From NCBI RefSeq assembly GCF_943734655.1, contig NC_071355.1, forward strand, positions 29,610,964 to 29,674,963: DNA of 64,000 bases. The letters run 5' to 3'. Source of the DNA: Sabethes cyaneus. Taxonomy: Eukaryota; Arthropoda; Insecta; Diptera; Culicidae. The notes under the pieces were generated by a model. It had not been told where the DNA came from. It did not search any database and saw nothing but the letters and a program-made list of their open reading frames with translations. The translations under genes were made by a program, and so were the position numbers. Of the stretch, positions 35,641 through 47,492 are shown piece after piece (position 1 is the first letter of the stretch; the number at the start of each line of letters is the position of its first letter).

Positions 35641-38460
35641 TAAATCGAGACAAAAAGAGAAGACTAAACAGAACCAGAGGAAAAACAGAAGGCAAAAGCG
35701 AAAATCAGAGAAAAAATGTCGAAGAAAATAAGAACGAAAATGAGGACAAACGGAACAAAAAAGGAATAAAGTGGGATAGAAAAGGAGAAAAAATGCAATT
35801 GAAAAGGAGAAAATATGGGAGCAGGAAAATTTAGAAACGAAAACAGAAAAAGAGAAAAAATAAAAACGGAATACAAACGGGTTAGAATGAAAAGCAGAAC
35901 ATGGCAGACTAGAAGGCAAATGACGAGAAAAGAGAAAAAACGGAAAGCAACACAAAAAAATGAGACTAGCAAAAAAGAGAAACGAGCCTGCTAATGGAAT
36001 AAAACGACAAAAAAACGGAACAGAAAAGAGAAAATCAAAAGGAAAATCAAGAGAAAAACACGACAGAAAGAGAGGGGATATAAAAGGAGAAAGACGGCAC
36101 AAATGCAAACAGGAATGGGGAGGGGGAAAAGGGCACAAAAGAAGAATACAAAAACAGGTATACTGAACCGAAAAAAACTGAAAGAAAGCCGCAAAACGGG
36201 AGATATAAAAAGAAACCCAGAGAGCAAAGGGAAAAAGTTTTGGTAAACTTGACAGAAAAGAAGCAAAGCGGCAAAAAGGGAAAACGGAATAGACGAAAAG
36301 CCAAAACGAGAATGAGCAAAAATAAAAAAATGCAAAGACGGAAAACGGAAAAAAAATTACTAAAAAATGAAAAACAAGAAAATGAGGACTTGAAATAAGA
36401 AAAAAATGAGGCAGAATATGAAAAAAGCTGAATAATGAAACAGAAATCATTTGACAGAAAAAGAAAAAAAGTAAATGCGAAAACCAAGAAAACGATACAG
36501 AAAAGAAGAAAAAACTGAACGTAAAAATGTAGAAAAACGGCATTGGAAAAAAGAAAAAAAAAGATCAAAAAAGAAGCAAACCAGTATGAAAATAAGAAAC
36601 GTAAGAAAAATTGTGAAAGGAAAGCGGGACGTAAAAAGAGAAAAGAGTGGAGAGAAGAAGAGTAAAAGGAGGAAAAAAGGAAAAACAAGACTAAAAGTGG
36701 GGGCTAAACACCTTCATAAAAAAATGAAAGAGAAGAAGAGGAATTAAATAAAGAAAAATTTGGACAAACTGGGAAAAAACGGGATAGAGAAGTAAAAAAT
36801 TAGATAGAACAAGTGTAATAGCAAAAGATAAAATATGGTATTAGGAAAATTGAGAAACGAGAACAGACAAACAGAAAAATGGAGAGAAAAAACAGAACAG
36901 CAAAGAGAAAAACAAGAGAAAATCAAGAAAACAACAGTTGAAACAGGACAGAAGAAGAGGAGATATAAAAGAAAAAATCTCCCTGTTTTGGAAATAGAAA
37001 TGGGAAGTGGAAATAAGATGGCAAAATGGGACAGAAAAAGAAGAAACCAGCCAGGGAAACTGGATCGAAAAAAAGAAAGACAAAAAACGGGAGATAAAGA
37101 AACAGAACCCAGAGAGCGAAGGGGAAAACTAAAACCACAAACAGAATAAACGGGACAGAAAATGAGAAAAACGAGGCATCTGAAAGAGGAAAACGAAACG
37201 AAAAAAAGGAGAGTTAGAAAAAAACGAACACTAGACTAGAGAATAGAAAAAAATGGATAGAGAAAAGTCGGAAAGAAAATTACGCAAAATGGATGAAAAA
37301 CAAGAAGACAGGAACTGGAATTTTCCGGACTGAAAGGAAGAAAAGTGGAACAGAAACCGATGGAACGATGGGATAATGAAACAGAAAACACGCGACAAAA
37401 AAAGAGAAAAACGACTGGAAAGATAAGAAAAGTGGGATCGAAAACCAAGAAAACGATACAGAAAAGAAAGAATAACGGAACGTAAAAAAGTGGAAAACCG
37501 GCACTGAAAAAGAAAAACGAACAGAAAAGAAGAAAGCTGGTTTGAACAAAGAAACCCAAGAAAAATTGTGACGCAACGAAAAGGAAAACGAGACGTTAAA
37601 AAGATAAAAAAGTGGATAGAAGAAAACGAAAGAAAAAAGAGAAAAAGAGTAAGCCAGACAGAAAAAAAAGGAAAACTAAAAAGCAAAAAAGGAAAAATGA
37701 TAAGAGGACAAGCAAAATGAGGATAGAAATGAGGAATAGAAAAGGAGAATTTGTGGGAGCAAGAAAATTAAGAAACGAGAGAAGAAGAAAAGTAAATGTA
37801 GCGAAAAACGGAGCAATAGAGAGAAAAACAAGAGGAAGAGGAAAATGTGACCAAAAAAAACTAAACAAAAACAGGCCGAAGAAAAAGAAGACTAGACAAA
37901 AACAGGAAAATTGGAACGAAGGAAAACTGAAAGAAAAAGACGACAAAGAAAAAGACGACAAAGAAAAGATAAAAAGAAAAAGGAGATAAAAAAGGAAACC
38001 CTGAGCGCAAAAAGAGGAGAGGAGACAGGAAAAAAAGGTAAAAACAGAATAAACGTGACAGATACGAAGAAAAACGAAGCATATAAAAGAAAAAAAAACG
38101 GAACAGACGAAGACGAAAACCGCGAAAGAGAAGGGCTAGAAAAAGACGAAAACTGGACACGAAAAAGCAAAAAAATAGAGAAAAGTCGAAAAATAAAAAA
38201 TAACTTTAAAAAATGAATGAAAAACAAGACTTTGAATCAGGACTGAAAACAAGAAAAAATGGGACAGAACACGAAGGAAAACGGACCAATAAAACAGAAA
38301 ACACGGGACAAAAAGAAGAAAAATGGTTGGAATTAGAAGAAAAGTGAAGACAAAAAACAAGAAGACGATACAGAAAAGTGAAAAAAAAGAATGTGAAGAA
38401 GAGGAAAACCGGCACTGTTATCTTTTCTTAAAGAGAAAAAATAACAGAAAAGAGTGAGAC
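35641..38460 (+). repeat. Purine-rich tract, block 1
   Basis: Almost 3 kb in which the + strand is mostly A and G, with recurring GACAGAAAAAGAG, GAAAAACGG and AACAGAAAAGAG words. The long minus-strand frames here (for example 306 and 213 codons of F/S/L-rich peptide) arise because the purine bias leaves no TAA/TAG/TGA complement in some frames. They are not proteins. Confidence 0.9.
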
Positions 38461-38464
38461 GAAA

Positions 38465-38555
38465 TATGTCAATCCTAATTTCAAGTATAATTTCGTGTCC
38501 ATGTCCAAATTCAAGTCTAATTTAATATCCAATTTCAAGTGCAATTGCAGGAGCC
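38465..38555 (+). repeat. 12-bp degenerate repeat, block 2
   Basis: Short island of CCAATTTCAAGTGCAATT-like units splitting the purine tract. Confidence 0.7.
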
Positions 38556-40680
38556 CAATTAAGGAAGAATTAAGGGAGAACGGGGAAGAACGAGGAAGAA
38601 CAGAAGAATAAAAAATAGAAAAGGAGAACAGAAAACAAAAAAATGAGCCTGGTAAAAAGAGAAACGAGTCTAATGATGAAAAAAAACGACGAAAAACGGA
38701 ATAGAAAAGAGAAAAACAAGAGCGAAATTCAGAAAAAAAGAAGACGGAAAAAGACGAATAACAGGAAAGGAAAAGAGTGTACATAAAAAGAGAAAGACGA
38801 GCAACGGCAATGGAAATGGGATAGGAAAATGGGACTGAAAAAGATCAAAATAAAAACAGGAAAATCGAACGGAGGAAAAAGACGAAAAACGAGCAATAAA
38901 AAAGGAAGCCAGGAGAGCAAAGGAGAAAAAGGAAACCAAAAACAGAATAAACGTGAAGGAACGGAGAACAGTAGAAGTAGAGGAAAAACGGAATAGGCGA
39001 AAACGAAAAACGAGAAGGAGTTTGAGAAAGGCGAGAACTGGATACTAAAAAAAGACATGAAAGAGAGAAACGTGAGAAAAATTGTAACACGAAAAGAAAA
39101 AAGTGGATAGAAGGAAACTAGATAAAAAATGAAAACGAAGCTAAACGAATAAACAGAAAAAATAAAAATAGAAAAATGAGAGAAAATAAGAAAATGATTC
39201 AAAGAAAACGAGAAAAATGAGATCCAAAATTAAGATAAACTGGCAAAAAAAGAAAAAAAAATGAGATAGAAAAGGAAAAAAAATAAGATAGTACAAGAGG
39301 AATGGGAAAGGAGAAAATGTAGGAGTATGAAAATTGAAAAAAAACAGACAAAGCGTAAAATAAAGAGAAAAGCGGAACAACAAAGAGAAAAACACGGAAA
39401 AATCAGGTGAAAAACAAGACTGAAAAAGGGGAAAAACGGGACAGGCTATAAAAGGTGAAAGACGGTACAAAATAGAAATGAGAAATGGGAATAGGAGAAA
39501 ATCTGTCAGAAAAAGGAGAAAACAAAACAAAAAAGCCGACCGAAGAACCGAACCGAATAAAATCTGGAAGAAAGAAATGCAAAAAGAAGCCCGAAGAGCA
39601 ATGAGAAAAAAGGAAACCGAAAACAGAATAAACGTGAAAGAACGGAAGAAAACCGAGGCATCTCAAAGAGGAAAAACGGAATAGACGAAGACGAAAAACA
39701 AGAAGGAGGAGTGTTAGAAAAAGATCAAAACTGGACATGAAAAAAGCAAACAAAAATAGAGAAAAGTTAGAAAACGGGAACGAAAATTATAAAAAAAATG
39801 AGTGATAAACTAGAAGAAAATCAGGACTAAAAATAAGAAAAAAATTTAGCAGAAAACTAAGGAAAATGGAACAATGAAATAGAAAAAACAGAACAAAAAA
39901 AGAAAAGAAGAAACGTGGAAACAAAAGCCAAGAAAACGATACAGAAAAGAAGAAAAAATGGAACGTGAACAGTGGAAAAAAGGAAAATCAAAAGAGAAAA
40001 AAACAAAAAAGAGGAAAAACGTGTGAGAGAATCAGACAAAATATGTCAATCCTAATGTAAAGTAAAACTTTGTGTCTAAAAAATGAGACTTGCAAAAAAG
40101 AAAAACAAGCCTAATAATGGAGAAAATGACGAAAAACGAAACAAAAAAGAGAAAAATCAGGAGAAAACAAGACTGAAATAGGCGAAAAAGGGGCAGGAAA
40201 TAAGGGATAAAAAATGAGCAAGACGGGACAAAATGGAAATGGGAATGGGAAGGGAAAATGAGCTTTCTGTCTCAGAAAAGAGCAAAAACAAAAAAACCGG
40301 ATCGAAGAAAAAACGGGAGAATGGGAGATAGAAAATGAAAAATTATTAAAAGGATTAAAAGGAAAAGATGAAACCGGCAAAACGGAACATACGAAAACTG
40401 AGAAGCAGGAGAGTTAGAAAAAGACAATAACAAGAAGCAAAACAAGAAGAAAATCAGAACTGGAAATAAGAAAAAATGGGACAGATAACGAGTAAAAATG
40501 GCACAAAAAAACAGGCAACACGGGACAAAAAAGTAAACTAGAGAAAAAAAGGAAAAACGGATGAAAAAAGAAGAAAAGTGGAAGCAAAAACCAAGATAAC
40601 GATACGATAACGATAGTAAAGAAGAAAAAACGGAACGTGAAAAAGTGAAAAAATGGTATGTACTGAAAAAGACAAAATCA
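38556..40680 (+). repeat. Purine-rich tract, block 2
   Basis: Same composition and words as 35641-38460. A short pyrimidine-containing island (GTCAATCCTAATGTAAAGT) near 40045 echoes the one at 38468, suggesting that a unit of about 1.6 kb has been duplicated. Confidence 0.88.
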
Positions 40681-40854
40681 AATTAATCTTATTAATTACC
40701 AAATTGAAGACAATTTTAAGGCCGATTCCTAGTACCGTTAACGCAGGAAATTCCGATTAGCTCCTAATTCCGATCACTCATCTAAAGTAGTCGATTTTTA
40801 GAAAATTAAATTAGAATTCATAGCTCAAGGGTAAGCTTTGATCATAAACTCATT

Positions 40855-41240
40855 GACTATGAATTCCAATATCAAGTCTAATTTCCAATTTTAAATTGAA
40901 TTTCAAGCATTTGGATTTGAAATCATCCACTTGCATGTCCAATTTCAACATCAATTTCCTATTCAATTTCTTGTCCAAATTTAAAAAAAAACTTCAAATT
41001 CTCTTTTAAATCCTATTTTATGTCCAGTTCTAAGTAAAACTTTCAGCTCATATTACTCCAGATTTGAGTTCAATTTCCACTCCAATTTGAAATAAAACTT
41101 CAAACCTAAATCAGTGCAAAATCTAGTCTATTTTAATATCCTAGAGGTCAGTCTGATTTCAAATCCATTCTCAATGCTAATGTCTCATCTTGAAACTGAA
41201 CTAGTCTAATTTCTTCTCCAATCTCGACTTTCATGTTAAA
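40855..41240 (+). repeat. 12-bp degenerate repeat, block 3
   Basis: CCAATTTCAA/TCTAATTTC-type units on the far side of the purine tract. Confidence 0.7.
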
Positions 41241-41269
41241 TCCAATTGCACCCGAATATTTCGAGTTTT

Positions 41270-41660
41270 CAACCGGTTTTCGACCGGTATCGGACTTCGG
41301 CGACGGCGACGAAAGACAACCCAAGCGGTGACGCATGAGCCGCGCTTCGGCCACTTAAGCAGTCAAGCAGTTTTCAGTCGCCGCTGGTCGGTTTGCTTCC
41401 TGACCGCTGTAGCTATTTTCACCTTTCTATGGGCTGACCCGGATTTATGGGTCGTAGGTTCGCTACATCTACTCCCCCCTTATGAGCTGTTGAGCATCTC
41501 TGAAAGAGAGGCTTAGCAACTGGTAGGTAGAATACAGTTAGTGAGCAATTCAAAACGACGGAATGTTTTATTTTGCTGTCGCCGCTGATCAACTTTCCTT
41601 GAACTGACCGAGATTTATTCCTCCACGGGTCCTGGCTGAATCTCTAAAGCACGTTCACGC
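41270..41660 (+). repeat. Diverged tandem duplication
   Basis: GTCGCCGCTGGTCGG...GCTGACCCGGATTTAT near 41378-41445 is echoed by GTCGCCGCTGATCAA...ACTGACCGAGATTTAT near 41579-41615. Identity unknown. Confidence 0.4.
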
Positions 41661-42029
41661 TGGATTTAACATTAGTTTTATTAATTACTGTAAATATGTT
41701 GTATCTATTATGTAAAAAATACGTTGATTGGACACTCATTGGGCCTTACTCAATTGTGAAATATTTGCAATTGGGTCAAAATTATCACTTCCGTTAATTT
41801 CTGTACTTGGAGAGCTTCAAATTTATGTTACATTGCTCTGTAAGCACAGGTATTTACAAACACGGCGATTAAAACATATTTGTGATTATCACAAATGTTC
41901 ATAATTTCACTGCCTGAAATTGAATTTGGTTCTTCTATCCAAAAGCTGGCTGTACAACTCCCTCACACCAAGTACGGTTGCCATAGGAGAAAAATACAAT
42001 GGAACCAAACAATGTAGCTTTTGTTAAGG

Positions 42030-42300
42030 ATTACCCACGAATGGCCGAATCACAAACGGCCGAAACACGAATGGTCCAATGTCATATGCGGCCGAAAATG
42101 TTCACGGTCTTCAACCTGCATAAATTTTGGGTGTATGCTGTCCTTACTCGCTGCCGCTCGTTCGGACTCTTTTCATGTTGAGCCTTTCGAAACTCAACCA
42201 AATAAAGGTTCGACCTTTCGTGCTTTGGTTAAATTCAATTTTGACCTTCTGTGTCAGTTGTTGGAATTCAGCCATTTGGATTTCGACCATTCGGTACCAA
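42030..42300 (+). repeat. Degenerate GAATGGCCGAA-type simple repeat
   Basis: Recurring GAATGGCCGAA, CGGCCGAAACACG, CATTTGGATTTCGACCATTC words. Non-coding. Confidence 0.5.
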
Positions 42301-43027
42301 CCCTTTGTAAATAGCATAAAAAATTTTAACTACGATTCGCAGTCTTCTGTCGCACGAAAACATCGTACCGTTATAATGATTTTACAACCGAATTTTATGT
42401 GAATAGTTTCAGGATTCGATAAACAAACGTACACTGTTTTACCCACTTCTAAAATACAAAAACAATAATCATCATTGTCGAAAAAAACTGTCACCTATTT
42501 TTCATCTCAGAATCGGATTTAATTTCAACATAAGCTTCCGTCTGTCCGTCTGTCTACCTTTCTCTCTCACTCTCTGTCTTTCTCAACAAATAACACATTT
42601 CAACTAACCAATTAAAACATACATCGCCCAAAAAGCTAATAGCAAAGATTGTCAAGACTAATCGACAGAAAGCAAGATACCACGGTTTCAACCAAAAACT
42701 AAAATAAGTTCTACTACTAGTACACTGCCATTGACGACGGTAGCATCTAGGTAGGATTTTCGCATGCCGACTCACACACACACGAACATCAACTGCGGAA
42801 TGCCACCACCCGGAAGCATGATGCGAAAGGATACCGGACCACGGCGTCCGGCATCTCGCCGTGATGAGGAATGATGACTTCGTTATATCACCTGCACGTG
42901 GAATGTTGCATGTTTGCCGCATCCTCCAACCAACGTTGGCCGTTTGCTCCTTCTTTCCTGCTCGTCATTTGAATGCCCCTTCAATCCTTTCCTTAGAACC
43001 ATCCACCCCCCTCAAATAGAAAAATTG

Positions 43028-43075
43028 CATGAACCGCATGAATCGCATGACATCGCACGAACGGCATGAGCAATG
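43028..43075 (+). repeat. (CGCATGAA)n-like short repeat
   Basis: GAACCGCATGAATCGCATGA then ATCGCACGAACGGCATGAG: five to six imperfect 9-10-bp units. Confidence 0.65.
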
Positions 43076-44451
43076 CTTCACCTTCTTCGATCACGGGAAT
43101 GTTCTGATAGCGAATACGAATTTGCATGCTAGCATGTTGCATCCCACCCCGAATCCCTCGGAGTTGCACGAATCGACAGTTCGCTTAGCTTCTGTGCTTG
43201 CCTTGCCCCCCTTCCCCCTTTTCTTTCTGGCTAATGTCTTGCTGCATGCGGTCCTTTCTTTGTGCTCGATAAGAAACATGGCCGTCGTCCTGAAATCTAT
43301 CGAAATGTTCGTGCCTAACGATGCATATCGAATGCCGGAGAATGCTTGCATGATTTCTGTTTTGCCTTAGTACCTTAGTGGACGACTTGCAATCTTTGCA
43401 TGCTGCTTGCTTGCCAGTACCGTTTGCCGCATGAACTGAAAATTATTATTTCTATAATCGCCACCTGCCCGAAAAAAACCAGGCGATTGAATGAAAACCT
43501 TCGTCACTCGGGCAGGTTGCTGTCAGTTTTGATTTTGTGCCTCGTTTTATTGATATCTGTCTTAAATTTATACTTTTCAGTTTTCTTTAATGCTCTTTAA
43601 ATTTGGTTTGAAAATAGTTCTCACTTTTTTACTTTCTGCTAGCCCGGTTCAAAGTTTCTCTCGATAATTTCAATATTTTTAGTTGAAACTCCTTTCTTTG
43701 ACTAGTTCTTTCTACTGATTCGAACGTCTCTTCTTCCCATGAAGAATAAAAATTAAAATCTTCTTTTTCTCATCCTTTCCCCGTCCAACTAACAATAGAG
43801 TCGCGTTAGAGTCTTAGCTCACCCCCCAATTGGAACGAAGATCTTAACCAAACAAACTTGAAAAGTCAGGCAATATTTACGATAGGAAACCCTAGGTTCC
43901 CGAACTTTCACCCTCTAACCGTCCAAATAGAGCGTATTACATACGCTCTAAGCCTTATCCTTCCGGCAGGTCCTACAAGTGATAGGAAGAAAATTCGCAA
44001 TCAATCGATCACTGCGCAACCAAAATTATCCTAAAAATTGAAAACTGATAGCTAGGAATTCCATCCTAAGCCAACAACTACCCGGCCGGCCCAATCCTAA
44101 GCTCCCTATAGTCAGCTAAAATGTACCGAAGATATGATATAGCAAACCTCCCTTCCCTAACCCCACCCCCCGTGAATTGCTCTCGAGGATAGGAAAAAAA
44201 TAAATTCACTAAAAATCCATCAATTTTTTACTAATATTTAATTTCTCCCCTGCTGCTGCTGCCGCCGCTACCGTCTACACCGTTATCATCAATGTCGTCG
44301 TCGTCGATATTGGTCCCGTCAACGCCATCACCACGACCGACGGCCGTCCTTGCAATGTCAATCAACGAACGAACGAAAAAAAAAAACATTCGCCAACTCC
44401 ACCCCCAAAACGCCCCGGAACGGAAACACAACAACGCAAAACCCCCCACAG

Positions 44452-44521
44452 GAATACAGCGTGCAGCTAACATTCCGAGAGCAGTGGCTGGACGAACGGC
44501 TGAAATTCGACGATATCGGAG
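44452..44521 (+). CDS. GluClalpha: GluCl-alpha exon 4
   Basis: 70-nt exon with acceptor CCCCCCACAG and donor GTGAGT. It reads EYSVQLTFREQWLDERLKF then DDIG and one base of Gly. This is the strongly conserved beta1-beta2 segment of arthropod GluCl, including the FREQW motif. Phase 0 entry matches the ATG end of either exon 3 variant, and phase 1 exit matches exon 5. The acceptor here is C-rich and much stronger than those of the alternative exons. It sits just inside a GC-richer unique block (about 44.2-44.8 kb), about 12 kb after exon 3c. Confidence 0.95.
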
Positions 44522-45079
44522 GTGAGTGAAAAACATTTTTCGACAGGATAAATAATAATCGACAGCGGCCGGTTCTCCCGTTCCCGCATGTTTCATGAGA
44601 TGTCATGAGAAGAATTCGATTATTGGGCCCGAGCCTTGTTATCACACACTTCGCCGTAGATTAAAACCCGAATGAAGCGGAGCCTGTCCAGGCGGTTTTG
44701 TTCGAACCGAACCAATATGTAATCCGTGACAGCCGGCTAGTTATTCGGACGTTCATTCGATTTCCGCCGGGCGGCGCAGCGATGCGTGTGTCAAGCTCGA
44801 TGTGAAATGGGAAAATTTGTAACAGAAGTTGTGGTAGGGTAGGTTTGACAGCGGTCCCTGTTTTGGACTATGTATACAATAGTAAATGGGGATGAAATTC
44901 ATGTTATCAATGTACAACTCAAATAATATTTATTGGTTTAAACGGTGTAGTTTTTTTGCCAATTTAAAAAGCGTAAAGACTGCCTCTACTGATCAGCGGT
45001 TTATTCCGACTATGTCGATATCAACCACAAAACCAAGAAACATGTGAAGGTCAAACCTTTTCCGCATTTACTTGTTGTA

Positions 45080-45210
45080 TTGCATCTTTCACGGCAATGT
45101 TCCGTCGAACAAATCAGCTTGTATTGTCTGCCACAGCTCATTTCGCTTGACTGAATCGTACGCCGCCTTAACGTCAACCAGTACTCCAAAAAATTTACAG
45201 TCCTGAATAA
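45080..45210 (-). pseudogene. LINE reverse transcriptase fragment (motif A)
   Basis: On the minus strand it reads VDVKAAYDSVKRNELW, the catalytic motif A of LINE reverse transcriptases (D-x-x-x-A-Y-D). Too short to classify; style close to the RTE-like copies at 5.2 and 58-59 kb. Confidence 0.7.
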
Positions 45211-45724
45211 AAATGAATATAAAACGCATTCAGTTTTACCCCTGGTAATACATATTCTTTTATCTGCCAGCTTGTGGACATGACTACTGAGCTGCTGACA
45301 GTGTTTGTCTTTCTCAATTTCCTACTCTTCAATACATTTCTCGTCTAACTTGTCAGTCAATTTTCTTGCTCTTGCCTTGACTGATATTTTAACTCTCAAA
45401 ATTTAGTTTTTTAAACTGCCTGCTTTTTAAAATCAACCAAAAGCTAGCTGAAGGAAATTAATTGAAACTTCGGAGCAATGTTTACGTTCGTTGCAATTTC
45501 GTTTGCTCTTGTCGACAGTTCAAAATGAATGAATGATTCACATTTGATTTAATTCACTATTGTTGGGAATGAATGAATGTAGAGAACAACACGAACTTTA
45601 ACACAAGTGATTCCCTCGAATCGTTGGTTTCAGGTTGCAGTGCTGAGTGCATTTTATCTGCACTAGAAATAGCAAAAAATGAGCAGTAGGGGGAAGTGCT
45701 GTATGGTCGGACAGGCCTCTTTGT

Positions 45725-45962
45725 AAATTAAATAAAAAGAAAACTTATCCAATTTAATTCTACTATGTATATTTATTCTTGACAGATACGTATTTCGCCT
45801 ACGACTTGCAGGATTCCTCAGTGTCTGTTTTCAGTGTCCTCAGTGTCTGAGTTCGAAAGCAGACACTGAGGAATCCTGCAAGTCGTAGGCGAAATACGTA
45901 TCTGTCAAGAATAAATATACTTAGTAGAATTAAATTGGATAAGTTTTCTTTTTATTTAATTT
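45725..45962. repeat. Near-perfect 103-bp inverted repeat (palindrome), family X
   Basis: The left arm 45725-45827 and right arm 45860-45962 are reverse complements with one mismatch seen, around a 32-bp loop. The arm contains CAGACACTGAGGAATCCTGC and GTAGGCGAAATACGTATCTG. Transcribed, it would make a long hairpin. Confidence 0.93.
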
Positions 45963-46286
45963 CCGGATTTCGTATTCTACTAAGACGCACCAAAAACTTC
46001 AGTCAGGCCTAGGGCTGTCTAACCGGTAGTACCGGTAGTACCGAAACCGGTAATACCGACCAATTTTTGGATACCGAAATACCGGTTTTGGAAAGGCAAA
46101 AAACCGGTATTTCCGGTATTTTCTAATCTGCTTGTTTTTTCCAACTCCTTATTCGAATAAGAACTAAATTTGATAAAAGATTATAAAACTCTTAGAAAAA
46201 CAACTTGGTGTTAATGCCGACGAGATTCTTCGACTACTAACAATGAAGAGAGTGAAATTGTGGGTCATATAATTATAGCTCTTGAA

Positions 46287-46957
46287 CAGGGCTTCGACCG
46301 ATCCTTTTTTTCTACCGCAGTCACACCAACGCGCATTCAAGTTCACACCGTCCGTTTAGAGGTGGAATACGAACGCTATGCATAAAACAACTGGCAGTTT
46401 GCTCAGTCAAACGCCGAATGCACGCAACAGAATGAACGCTTTTTGACATTTTCGTTTCGATCAAGTTACCTTTACCGTTTGGAGCAGCGAATGACTGCAA
46501 AACAGTCAAATGACTGGCAATCAGCACGCTTACGAAAAGCAACCGCACAATCGTATGATTCAATACTACAAAAAAACAACCACTACATGTGCATGGAAGA
46601 AGTCGGTCGGACTCCGTCCAATACAAACGAATATTTTGCTTGCGTCGGACCGACGTCCGGGTGACAAACTATTACTGTGAGCAACCGATTTGGAGACAAA
46701 AAGAGAAACGAAAAAATACGTCACCGTATGCTTCCAGTCAGTTTGCAGTTTATATTCTCAAAGCGCAAAGCAAAACGGGAGATTGACTGTTTGCTTTTGC
46801 TGAGATGCCGCATGAATTGTAAGACGGCAGCAGCGCAAGCGGCAGATTGACTGGATAAGAAAAACAGTCAAATGATCGTTCAAAAAGCGGAGTTTGAATG
46901 CGGAAAGTTCGCATTCACGGCAGTCACATTCAACTTGCGATCCCTTTTCAAGCCCTG
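46287..46957 (-). mobile_element. hAT-type MITE, copy 2 (inverted)
   Basis: 671 bp, the reverse complement of the MITE at 12437-13106 with few differences, flanked by its own 8-bp duplication CTCTTGAA (46279-46286 and 46958-46965). It inserted inside the older hAT-like element. The two copies have different target sites, so they are separate transposition events and not a segmental duplication. Confidence 0.95.
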
Positions 46958-46974
46958 CTCTTGAACCCGCTTAA

Positions 46975-47492
46975 CCCTCTAACGGGTAAGACCGTCTGTA
47001 GACGGCCTTCGCTTTTGAAGCTTCAGAACCACATACGAAATTTTTTTGGAATTGGCAATATGAGAAATATGTTCAGAACAGATTTCCTGACATATTGATA
47101 CTAACATTACAACATTCTGACCAAGCGTTCAAAAGTTATCTTTCAAAAACAAGAATTCCGAAAAATTCCGAAAAAAATTATGGTGCGAAAATCCCCTATT
47201 TTACGTTTGAAGAAAAAGGACATCTAGAACAAAACGTTCAATCTCAAACTTTTCCTGCGAGTAATTTTCATGCTTTTTTTCAATTTTGTGAGATATTTGA
47301 ACTGAAAAAATATTTGGGTAGAGCGTTAGGCATAAAAAACTAAAAAAAAATTGGACTATTTCATACCTAGCGGTCCTCCAGACAAATATTTTCCCATGAA
47401 CATCAACACTCGAGCTTCTTTTGAGTGTACTTTCATGATAAAGTAATCATTTGCTCGATCGCTTCGTTTTTACGATGTTGCCCGTTAGAGGG
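46975..47492. mobile_element. piggyBac-like MITE, copy 1
   Basis: 518 bp with inverted termini CCCTCTAACGGG...CCCGTTAGAGGG, flanked by TTAA on both sides (46971-46974, 47493-47496), the piggyBac target. No transposase. Only 17 bp separates it from the hAT MITE. A diverged, right-truncated copy lies at 54152-54600. Confidence 0.9.

Larger units (their letters stand above)
41661..44451 (+). other. Intron before exon 4
   Basis: Apart from the short simple repeats at 42.0-42.3 and 43.0 kb, nothing recognisable. It becomes GC-richer from about 44.1 kb towards the exon, ending in the C-rich acceptor. Confidence 0.5.

Noticed and set aside
35623..39753. Many long minus-strand frames (up to 306 codons) rich in Phe, Ser, Leu, and + frames rich in Lys, Arg, Glu
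   Set aside because: The strand is almost all purine, which removes stop codons by composition. Overlapping long frames in several phases on both strands show it is not coding.
43029..43370. 113-codon + frame beginning MNRMNRMTSHERHEQ
   Set aside because: Its start is translated from a short CGCATGAA repeat and the rest shows no domain or splice context.
44231..44645. 95-121-codon frames around exon 4 on both strands
   Set aside because: Shadows of the GC-richer exon region. The frame matching GluCl is the short + strand exon 44452-44521 with proper splice sites.
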